Assembly: GCA_026770585.1 (NCBI GenBank)
Contig: MU647571.1
Coordinates: forward strand, 3,075 to 15,827
Origin: Baffinella frigidus
Taxonomy: Eukaryota; Cryptophyceae; Cryptomonadales; Baffinellaceae
DNA length: 12,753 nt
Direction of reading: 5' to 3'
Shown: piece by piece, positions 1-7,056 of the stretch
Layout of the letters: each line of letters opens with the position of its first letter
Numbering within the stretch: the first letter of the stretch is position 1
Program-made: the position numbers and the translations under genes
Notes under the pieces: generated by a model
The model's input: the letters and a program-made list of their open reading frames with translations, nothing else
Databases searched by the model: none
Told to the model about the DNA's origin: nothing

Positions 1-290
1 CTACACCTTACACCCTACACCCCTACACCCTACACCTTACACCCTACACCCCACACCCTACACCCTACACCCTACACCCTACACCCCTACACCCTACACC
101 CTACACCCTACACCCCACTCCCTACTCCCTACACCCCTACACCCTACACCCTACACCCTACATCCTACACCCCACACCCTACAACCTACACCCTACACCC
201 TACACCCTACACCCTACACCCTACACCTTACACCTTACACCCCACATCCCACACCCTACACCCTGAACCTTCAACCCTAAACCTTAAACC
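1..290 (+). repeat. Degenerate telomere-like array, CCCTACA type
   Basis: Nearly 290 bases of tandem 6-8 base units centred on CCCTACA, with CCCTACAC, CCTTACA and CCCCACA variants. It resembles the CCCTAAA telomere unit with one changed base, so it may be a decayed or variant subtelomeric array. The C-rich strand runs 5' to 3' from the window start, as expected at the left end of a chromosome, but similar arrays occur deep inside the window, so this is not proof of a chromosome end. No gene is visible here. Confidence 0.85.
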
Positions 291-355
291 CTACTCCACG
301 GGCGCCGAGCGGCGGGAAGGTCACTCCCCTTTACTCCCCCTAGACCCTACAGATG

Positions 356-512
356 CAATCCCTAAACTCCCTAAACCCTAAACTCCCTAAACCCTAAACC
401 CTAAACCCTAAACCCTAAACCCTAAACCCTAAACCCTTAACCCTCAAGCACTTCACTCCCTAAACCCTAAACCCTAAACCCTGAACCCCAAACCCTAAAC
501 CCAAAACCCAAA
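356..512 (+). repeat. Telomere-like array, CCCTAAA type
   Basis: Mostly perfect CCCTAAA heptamers with interruptions (CCCTAAACT, CCCTTAA, CCCTGAA, CCCAAAA). The unit is the complement of TTTAGGG, the telomere repeat of plants and many algae and alveolates. It follows the CCCTACA array after about 65 bases of non-repetitive, partly GC-rich DNA. It could be subtelomeric or an interstitial telomeric tract. Confidence 0.9.
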
Positions 513-514
513 GC

Positions 515-528
515 CCGCAGGCCTGCGG
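515..528. repeat. 14-bp perfect GC palindrome
   Basis: CCGCAGGCCTGCGG reads the same on both strands and sits directly at the end of the CCCTAAA array. No function can be assigned. Confidence 0.6.
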
Positions 529-574
529 ACGGCAATGGCCAACAGCAAGGACGGGGGGTTCCACGAGACCAACG

Positions 575-625
575 AATCCACTTAAGACACACCAATCCAC
601 TTAAGACAAACGAATCCACTTAAGG
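575..625 (+). repeat. 19-bp tandem repeat, three units
   Basis: Three units with AATCCACTTAAG at 575, 594 and 613, a regular 19-bp period. The core CACTTAAG also ends the termini of the family B elements at 783 and 8268, and a related GATTCACTTAA palindrome lies at 9621. This may reflect shared element-derived sequence. Confidence 0.8.
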
Positions 626-782
626 CCGGGGGGGTAGACTTTTGGATCACGCGTTGTAATCCTGTGACCAGTAAAGAAGAAGAACAGCATCAACGTGTCG
701 ACACACCGCCAGCTGAGGCACCCCTGTGCACTGAAGCAATTTAAAGACTTGCAACCAATTTGCAAGCAATGGAAAAGCTTAA

Positions 783-887
783 TATCCCTTAAGTGGCCAG
801 TAGGCTCATACGCCCTACCGTAGGGCCCTAGGACCTGCCTAGGACCTCTTGATGGTCAAATTTGACCACCTGGCCACTTAAGGGATA
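783..887. mobile_element. Family B TIR element, copy 1 (MITE-like)
   Basis: A 105-bp element bounded by a perfect 18-bp inverted terminal repeat, TATCCCTTAAGTGGCCAG at the left and its complement at the right. The interior carries CCCTACCGTAGGG and two CCTAGG palindromes. A second copy at 8268-8371 lies in the opposite orientation and shares about 60 bases from one end, while the other half differs. There is no coding capacity, so it would depend on a transposase from elsewhere. The outer TA at each end could be a TA target duplication rather than part of the TIR. Confidence 0.75.
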
Positions 888-1380
888 GACACCCATAAGA
901 AGGATATGCCAATCACCGACCTAACCGTCAAGATCCAGAAGGCTCTGTCTGTGAACAAGGAGCAAGAGCAACTGGTCGATAAGGGTCGTCGAGACAAGCT
1001 TCTGTCAGCTTCTGTCCATTTCTTTGGTGGTGCTTTGGTGATTTCGCCAAAAGTTGACAAATTCAGGGGGAATTGGTTGAAATTGACTCTTGCGATTGCC
1101 TCCGGTCAGATCTAGCGTCGCTGTCAGCCTCTGCGATGTTTTCTAGGAAACCATCGTCCAATCCTAGAAAAGTCCCAGGGATAGTCCCTACCGTAGGACC
1201 CTACCACCAGCCCTCACGGAAGGACCAATTCATCGATTTTGGACCTGTTCCCAAAAGTTGGTTTTGCACCAAGATTGGGTCTTAACTTACATAACACAGC
1301 CCCCCTTCTTTGGGGGGTCTGCAAGGGTAAATCTGAGATCGAAAATCAACGATTTGGTCTTTCCGTGAGGGTTGGTGGTA
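888..1380. other. Unassigned stretch, no supported gene
   Basis: Short open frames exist here, the longest about 70 codons at 906-1115 and 1073-1285, but none shows a recognisable domain, splice context or codon bias. A stray copy of the element core (CCCTACCGTAGG, near 1186) suggests at least one decayed repeat. No RNA gene is recognised. Confidence 0.5.
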
Positions 1381-1618
1381 CAGGGGTACCTCGCTCACAA
1401 GAAACTGCCCCCCCCTTAGGACCACCGTAGGGCCCTATGCATAGGCCTACTGTGCAGGGGTACCTCGCTCATAAGAAAGCGCCGCCCCCTAGGACCCTAC
1501 AGTAGGCCTATGCCTAGGGCCCTGTGGTGGTCCTAGAGGGGGGGGGCGGTTTCTTATGGGCGAGGTACCCCTGTAGGGTCCTAGGGGGTGGCAGTTTCTT
1601 ATGGGCGAGGTACCCCTG
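1381..1618. mobile_element. Family A palindromic element, outer copy split by a nested copy
   Basis: Starts CAGGGGTACCTCGCTC and ends with GAGGTACCCCTG, flanked by TA on both sides. The first half runs to about 1454 and the second from about 1574. The interruption is a complete second family A element. In intact copies the interrupted centre reads CTACTGTAGGGTCC, so the insertion hit the central TA. Confidence 0.85.
1455..1573. mobile_element. Family A palindromic element, nested inner copy
   Basis: A complete 119-bp copy inserted in the centre of another copy of its own family. Left and right halves are near-complements over almost the full length, so a single strand could fold into a hairpin with a stem of about 55 bp. 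The flanks are TG on the left and TA on the right, consistent with a TA target duplication carrying one later substitution. Confidence 0.85.
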
Positions 1619-1781
1619 TAGGAGAGTATTCTCGGAAGACCGTGGAGCGCTGCAGATTGAGGGGTACCACACAGTGGACTACGGACCTTTCATCAAAAGT
1701 CAACTTACCATGCGGGCAGTTAACTTTAAGGATTTGCTGATGCAAACTTGGTCACATTGCCGCTAAATCTAGGGGTCCCGA

Positions 1782-1899
1782 AAGGGGTACCTCGCTTATA
1801 AGAAACCGCCCCACCCCCTAGGACCACCATACGGCCCTAGGCATAGCCCTACTGTAGGGTCCTAGGAGGAGGCGCTTTCTTATGAGCGAGGTACCCCTG
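1782..1899. mobile_element. Family A palindromic element, copy 3
   Basis: A full-length 118-bp copy with ends AAGGGGTACCTCGC and GAGGTACCCCTG. It is the reverse complement of the copy at 9022-9139 with only a few changes, because both are the outer ends of the large inverted repeat. It therefore predates the duplication that made the arms. Confidence 0.85.
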
Positions 1900-2000
1900 T
1901 ATCAACGTAAAACACGACCGCGGAAAGCTGATGTTCAGCGCAGAGAGAGACGAGCGTACTTTGTTCACACCAACACGGAGGCAAGACCCCAGGACCGGGG

Positions 2001-2099
2001 GGCCTGAATGTGATCCGAAAGGAAGCATGCCCTTTCTACAGAACAAGTTCCGGTGTCCGCCTATGTTGGGAGCTCGAAGAACCTAAAGGACCTAAAGGA
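2001..2099 (+). repeat. Dispersed ~95-bp repeat, copy 1 (empty site)
   Basis: Contains GATCCGAAAGGAAGCATG, GGTGTCCGCCTATGTTGG and CTCGAAGAACCTAAAGGACC. Related copies lie at 7977-8148 (same strand, carrying a family A insertion) and on the other strand at 9739-9832 and 10713-10806. Here CCGCCTATGTTGG is uninterrupted, so it serves as the empty target site for the insertion at 7992. It sits in the one block of the left arm that the right arm lacks, so it was inserted or exchanged after duplication. Confidence 0.85.
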
Positions 2100-2321
2100 C
2101 CACCGTAGGGTCCTAGGGATAGGCCTACTGTAGTCTCCTGCAGGGGTACTGTAGTCTCCTAGAGTCGCGAAGCGAGTGCCTCCGACGCTCAGGTAGGTCC
2201 GGTTGTACATTTAGTATCGTGATAAGCATTGACATGTAGTTCGAGCCCTCTCTGGACGCCTTAAGTTTATGGTCCGACGTCACAAGTTCGACAAAAGTCT
2301 CATCTCCTACGGGTTCTACTG

Positions 2322-2395
2322 TACAGTAGGCCTATGCCTAGGGCCGTATCATGGTCCTAGGGGGGGGGCGGTTTCTTATGAGCGAGGTACCCCTG
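2322..2395. mobile_element. Half family A element
   Basis: Only one half of the palindrome is present, from the centre (CAGTAGGCCTATGCCTAGGG) to the terminal GAGGTACCCCTG. The other half is replaced by unrelated DNA. The same half-element in reverse complement lies at 8527-8600, so the truncation predates the inverted duplication. The break point is the palindrome CTACTGTACAGTAG. Confidence 0.8.
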
Positions 2396-2468
2396 TAGTC
2401 TCCTAGATTTACGGGTTCTTGCTACTCCGCTGGGTCCGTGATCCTACCCTCGGTGATCTGCACCATTA

Positions 2469-2508
2469 TTAGGGTTCAGGGTTCAGGGTTGAGGGTTTAG
2501 AGTTTAGG
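2469..2508 (+). repeat. Short telomere-like tract in left arm
   Basis: About five degenerate units of the TTTAGGG family (TTAGGG, TTCAGGG, TTGAGGG, TTTAGAG). It is matched in reverse complement at 8421-8456 in the right arm. Confidence 0.8.
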
Positions 2509-2768
2509 TCCAGCTCAGACGCAGCCCCAGCAGGGGTGCATACATGGCGGCCGCGTTGGTGCTAATTATAATAATAAATCGGAATTAATAATAATAAAAA
2601 GATGCTCACTCGTTCATGGCGCCATCACTCATCATCATCCCTTGCTCGGGTACGAGGCATGTAAGCAAAATATGGACCATTCGAAAATTATGGACGGTCT
2701 TTACCACACAAACGATTTCATTTGTACCACGCGATTTCCGCTATAATACCGTTTAAAACTCAAAAATC

Positions 2769-2834
2769 GACGTTTTTTGGCGTTTTTTTCGACGTTTTTG
2801 GCGTTTTTTCACGACGTTTTTTGGCGTTTTTTTG
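2769..2834 (+). repeat. T-rich ~22-bp tandem repeat, three units
   Basis: Units follow the pattern CGACG, T-run, GGCG, T-run, starting near 2769, 2790 and 2813. The varying T-run lengths suggest slippage. Confidence 0.7.
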
Positions 2835-2867
2835 CCTTGATCGATTTCCTTCTTTACTACACGATTT

Positions 2868-2893
2868 GCGGCTGAATTGCTTAATTCAGCCGC
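2868..2893. repeat. Hairpin, 11-bp perfect stem with 4-base loop
   Basis: GCGGCTGAATT, a GCTT loop, then AATTCAGCCGC. It is not followed by a T-run and has no adjacent gene, so I do not call it a terminator. Confidence 0.65.
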
Positions 2894-3470
2894 TAACTGA
2901 CTAGTTGACTAATTCGAGATCAAATTGTATGGGAACTGTGTGGTAAGAAAGGGTCAGAATTATCCAGAGAATGTTTCGGCAGCTACAGCAGCTGCGAAAG
3001 GGCCGGTTTTCAATTGACCTTAGTTCAAACACTCGTTAATTATTTTCGGGGATTTTTAGATCAGAGTGCTCAGCGTGAGCTCGCCTTCAAAACGACCTGA
3101 AGGACTTGGGGTAAAATATTTCGTCTTCCAAATCCTTTTCTCGTTCAAAAAAGCGGGCCAATTTAGCATACGAAGCTTCGTACCAGCTGATACATGCCTC
3201 GTTACACCTGTAGGAACCTCTTCGTACGAAGCTTCTAACGGACGGAGTCCTCATCTGGGGGAATTTATTCATATGGGGTCCTACGAACTTCATATCCTTA
3301 TGTGGTAAAGAAGAATGCATATGGGGTCCTTCGATTTTGAGATATTTGTCTTGTCCAGCAAAGGGACACGAGCAGGTCGTGGAGAAGTCATGCTTTCTTT
3401 TAAAAGTCCATGGATAAGCAACGGCTTTACTACATGTACCGACAAGAACACTCCGTCGAGAACTTGAAGA

Positions 3471-3527
3471 GACGCCCCGCCAATTAAGGGACGCCCCGCC
3501 AATTAAGGGACGCCCCGTGAATTAAGG
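3471..3527 (+). repeat. 19-bp tandem repeat, three units
   Basis: GACGCCCCGCCAATTAAGG occurs at 3471 and 3490 exactly, and at 3509 with two changes. It is a short GC/AT mixed minisatellite with no associated gene. Confidence 0.9.
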
Positions 3528-3730
3528 CGCTACCTACGAGCTCGGTTCGAAGGACGGAGGCCGTTAGAACGGACCCCAGGTGAATTTAGATTTTTTGAAA
3601 TCGATTTGAGCAGGTGCAAATTACCGGTACCGGTACGAAGCTTCGTATCAGGGATACCGATAAGGATAGGACCGTCCTACGAAGTTCGTACAAGGACCGT
3701 CCTACGAAGTTCCTACGAAGTTCGTACAAG

Positions 3731-3837
3731 TTTTGAAAGGGATTTGTAGGACGTGACAAGGATTTTAAATTGTACCAAGAGGCGCAATTCTGGTACTATT
3801 TAAAATCCTTGTCACGTCCTACAAGTCCCTTTCAAAA
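3731..3837. repeat. Long hairpin, 40-bp arms
   Basis: 3731-3770 and 3798-3837 are complementary over 40 bases with about one mismatch. Pairing continues into the loop through GTACCA (3772) and TGGTAC (3791). It lies in non-coding DNA with no terminal TIR family recognised. It could be a small foldback element or a source of double-stranded RNA if transcribed. Confidence 0.85.
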
Positions 3838-4146
3838 TTGGAAAATTGGAAAATCGGAGGTCCAAAACGGACAACAATTACCGCAAACGCTCTAGGACCA
3901 TCCTACGAGCTCGTACGAAGCTTCGTTTTGGATTCTCGTTTTAAAGCACCTGAGAATCCCGGATTCTTCCCCGATTGACTTTACAAGTGATTTTACCGCG
4001 GCCGAACATTCTCTCTTCGGACCGATTGACTTTCGATTGCGGGTTTTACGTTTCTCGGGCACTTGTACGAGATGTCGCCCGAAATCGGGCAGCCTGCGGC
4101 GCAAAAAGCCAGATAAAAACGCTCGCAAAGTCAATCGGGAAGAAAT

Positions 4147-4199
4147 GGTTTCTTCCCGAGTTGGCAGCTGTAGAACCGCTCCCAACTCGGGAAGAAACC
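4147..4199. repeat. Hairpin, 18-bp perfect arms
   Basis: GGTTTCTTCCCGAGTTGG at 4147-4164 is complementary to 4182-4199, with a 17-base loop. It lies inside the large foldback region. Confidence 0.85.
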
Positions 4200-4227
4200 A
4201 ATATTCTCGTTTTAAAGCACCTGAGAA

Positions 4228-4266
4228 TTCACTTGCACCTACTTCGACTTCGTAGGTGCAAGTGAA
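4228..4266. repeat. Hairpin, 15-bp perfect arms
   Basis: TTCACTTGCACCTAC at 4228-4242 pairs with 4252-4266. It is followed by a partial extra copy of AGGTGCAAGTGAA. It is part of the foldback region. Confidence 0.85.
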
Positions 4267-4960
4267 AGGTGCAAGTGAATTCTTAGGCCACTTCTTAAAG
4301 CTCGAGAATCCAAAACCTGAGAATCAGTGATTCCAGGTGTATTTAAGAATATGACCAGTTTCAAAATTCTCCATCTTAAAGCTTTGAGAATTTCTACTTG
4401 AGAACTTTCACAAAACCTCCTTGTTTGAATCGGAAGGCCACGTGTTGGGCGATTCGAATCTTCTAGAGGGTATGACCAGTTCTGATGGGCTACGAGTTGG
4501 AAGTTGGGAAGGGAGCAAACTTTTTTTCTGCGACCGAATTCAAACTATTCGTTCTAGAAGATTCGATTAGCAAAACATGCGGCCTTTCGGTTCAAATCAC
4601 ATGGCCTTTCGGATTCTCAGGTGTGCCCAATTATTCTCAAGAACACCGAGAATCCGGAGAATTCTCCAGGATTCTGCGGCACTTGAGAATTTCTGAGTGT
4701 GTCCACAGGATTCTCAAAGCTTTAAGATGGAGAATATTGACCGATTAAGGGGGTAAGCTGGAGAATCCGGGATTCTCAGGTGCTTTAAGAAGTGGCCTTA
4801 GTGGAAGCGGCAACGGGTTGATTTCTTTAAATCTGACAACCTCAAATTTTCTTTAAGAACCGACCGCCGTCCATCTATTCCATGTCGTGATCCGTTTTAC
4901 TGCTCGATTAACATCTGAAGGTCGCAATTGTGATGACCCTTTAACATCTGTCCGTCCATT

Positions 4961-4967
4961 TATAATA
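4961..4967 (+). promoter_or_regulatory. Possible TATA-like element upstream of the phosphodiesterase gene
   Basis: TATAATA lies about 115 bases before the chosen ATG, at the edge of the low-GC DNA just before the GC-rich coding region. This is position and composition only. Many protist promoters lack TATA boxes and the surrounding DNA is A/T-rich, so chance is a real alternative. Confidence 0.2.
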
Positions 4968-5081
4968 AGATGATGACAACTACGAGGTCGTTCCCTTTAG
5001 AATCTACCGGTATTGTCCTCTGGTCCTCCGATATTCTTTTCCCACGAGTTAAGGACAAGAGAGGGTTAGAATCACGCCGAG

Positions 5082-7024
5082 ATGGTGAACGTCGGTCGGC
5101 CGCCCGCGCCTATTCCGGGGAGCATTTCGAGGAGCGCCTCCGTGAACTCGCTGCGCGGGGCCCGCCAGCGACCTCCTGGTTCGCCGATGAGGACTTCCCC
5201 GATCCTCGAGGATCAGCATTGGAGTCCGCCCAGCGACTGGCGGTCCTTCAAGTTGCCCGCGGCATCGAGGGAAAGGATCTACGAGGAGGGCGGCACCGAA
5301 TGCGACTTCTTCCGGACATCATGCACCCGCACCGAGCAGAGATCCAGCTCTGACTCCATGCCCCCGGGTCGTTGGCCGTCCCTCCCCGAGTGGCCGGAGC
5401 TGGACCCAGCTGCGTTCGAGCGTGGCAAGGTGATGCTCGGGAGCATGGAGATGGATCCGACGCGCTTCCAGCGCGACGATCTCTGCCATCTCGCTCTCGA
5501 GATCTTCGAGGCCGCGGGCCTCCCCGACGAGCTCGCCGCGGACGTGGGGCGCGTCCGGCGCTTCATCGTCGCGGTCCGCGAGGGCATGCACGACAACGCC
5601 TACCACAACTTCTACCACGCGTTCGACGTCACGCAGGCTGCGCGCCCCCTAAATCCTAAACCCTAAACCCTCACTCCTAAACCCTAAACTCTAAACCCTG
5701 CACCCTAATCAACCCTCACTCCTAAACCATAAACCCTAAACCCCTACACCATTTGCAGACGGTGTCCGTCATGGCTCGGCGCACCGGCACGCTCGACCGC
5801 CTCAACGCCTGGGAGCGGTTCGCGCTGCTCGCTGCAGCCTTCTGCCACGGTGCCTCCCCCCCGCCGCCTCTCCCTGAACCCCCACCGCGGACCTTCTTTG
5901 CGGTATCAAACGATGCTTTCCACGTTGCTGGCCCGTTTGCTCGCAAGTGCGCAGTTCGGTGGTTCTCGGGCGCTGCGGCCTTCTCGGGCCGCGAGAGGAG
6001 CAGCAGGAACCTTCACGCCCTGCCCCTTCGCTACCGCGAGCCAGAGCGTTTTTGCAGTCGTGCTATGTCACAAAGAAACGTTGCTTTCCCCCTTGCTGCC
6101 CTGTTTGCTCACGAGCGCGCCTCGCCGTTCGCGCAGATCTCGAGCACCCCGGCGTCACCTCCGTCTTCCTGGACCGCGCCGGTGGCTCTGTCGCCGGGGC
6201 CTTCAAGGACACGGTCTCTCTCTCACACACACTCTCACTCTCTCTCTCTCTCTCGCTCTCTCTCTCACACTCTCTGTCGCCGGGGCCTTCAAGGACACGG
6301 TCCGTCCTCACTACAAATCTCCCCACGAACCCTGAGCCCTGCATCAATGCCTGCGACCCGAACTACAGAAAACCCCACCCACCCACCCACCCACGCGACC
6401 GATCAATAAACGGTGCCCCCCCCCTTTACCTCAGGTGCTGGAGAAGCACCACGTGCTCCGCGCCTTCGAGGTCATGGTCTGGCAAGACATCGGGATCCTC
6501 AAGGGCCTTTCCTCTGAGTCGTACTGGGCCTTCCGGCACGCTGTGGCCGGCTGCATCCTCGCAACAGACTTCGCGAAACACGCCTCCTACTGCGACCAGG
6601 TGGGTCCCCTTCGTCTTCGTCTTTTTTGAGTGCGGAAGGGAAAGCAGCATTTCGTGATCACATAGCACGACTGCGGCAGGCGCAGGGCAGAGTGAGGCGT
6701 GAGGAACCCTTCTTTCGCGTTTCTGGCGGAGTTGCAGTCCAATAACGGCCTGTCTCCCTGCATCGCAGGTGCGCGAGCTCGCACAAGAAGGCGCTTCTCG
6801 CCCCATCCCCATCCAACTCGAGATGGAGCTGATCCTCAAGTGCGCGGACATCTCCAACATGCTGAAGCCGTTCCCCATCGCGCTCCGCTGGGCGCTGCGC
6901 GTCACCCACGAGTTCTTCGAGCAGGGCGACATCGAGCTCGCGCGAGGCATGGACGTCACCCCCGCCTGCGACCGGAGAACGGCATCGCGCGTAGGCCTGC
7001 AGGTCGGATGCCCCCCCCGTCTCT

Positions 7025-7056
<32 letters not shown>

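Larger units (their letters stand above)
1782..2544 (+). repeat. Left arm of ~760-bp inverted repeat flanking the phosphodiesterase gene
   Basis: Read in reverse complement, this arm matches 8381-9139 almost base for base by eye. Matching blocks in order: the family A element at its outer end, about 95 bases of unique DNA (1900-1996), a family A-like fragment with CCACCGTAGGGTCCTAGG, about 160 bases of unique DNA, a half family A element, and a short telomere-like tract at the inner end. One block does not match: 1997-2098 here (a dispersed ~95-bp repeat) is replaced by 100 different bases at 8824-8923. The spacer between arms is about 5.8 kb and contains the whole gene. Confidence 0.9.
2545..3150. 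other. Low-GC non-coding stretch
   Basis: Rich in A/T runs, with no open frame above about 60 codons and no recognisable domain. Within it, 2769-2834 is a tandem repeat of about 22 bases alternating CGACG and GGCG with T runs. No RNA gene was recognised. Confidence 0.5.
3169..3926. repeat. Cluster of TACGAAGCTTCGTA palindromes
   Basis: The 14-bp palindrome TACGAAGCTTCGTA is perfect at 3169-3182 and 3634-3647, with near copies at 3220-3231 (CTTCGTACGAAG) and 3914-3926. Partial TACGAAGTTCGTA copies lie at about 3679-3727. Otherwise this stretch holds no supported gene. The repeated palindrome could be a protein-binding motif or debris of another foldback family. Confidence 0.7.
3941..4800. mobile_element. 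Large foldback structure with nested inverted arms
   Basis: A perfect 27-bp inverted repeat bounds the region: 3941-3967 (TTAAAGCACCTGAGAATCCC...) and 4762-4788. Inside, further arms pair concentrically: 4283-4302 with 4782-4800 (GGCCACTTCTTAAAGC), 4366-4392 with 4711-4737 (CTCCATCTTAAAGC), and about 4428-4468 with 4552-4590 (around CTTCTAGA). Two separate hairpins sit in the left part. GAGAATCC-like motifs recur throughout. No coding region is convincing, although fortuitous frames reach 97 codons. It is best read as a foldback-type element or several nested MITEs. Outer limits and target duplications are not resolved. Confidence 0.65.

Noticed and set aside
906-1285. Two ~70-codon open frames as possible small genes
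   Set aside because: No domain, no length beyond chance, and a nearby element core. Nothing beyond an open frame supports them.
2868-2893. Hairpin as a transcription terminator
   Set aside because: No gene lies upstream, there is no T-run after the stem, and intrinsic terminators of that type are not expected in a eukaryotic nuclear genome.
3731-3837. Long hairpin as a microRNA precursor
   Set aside because: The fold alone is not enough. It is as easily a foldback element, and no expression evidence can be seen in the sequence.
3892-4265. Overlapping 96-97-codon frames on both strands
   Set aside because: They lie in the foldback region, where inverted repeats make mirrored open frames on both strands. 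No recognisable protein family.
5947-6657. Plus-strand 236-codon open frame overlapping introns 2 and 3
   Set aside because: It reads through CT/CA repeats giving runs of Ser-Leu, and its frame disagrees with the conserved phosphodiesterase motifs in exons 3 and 4.
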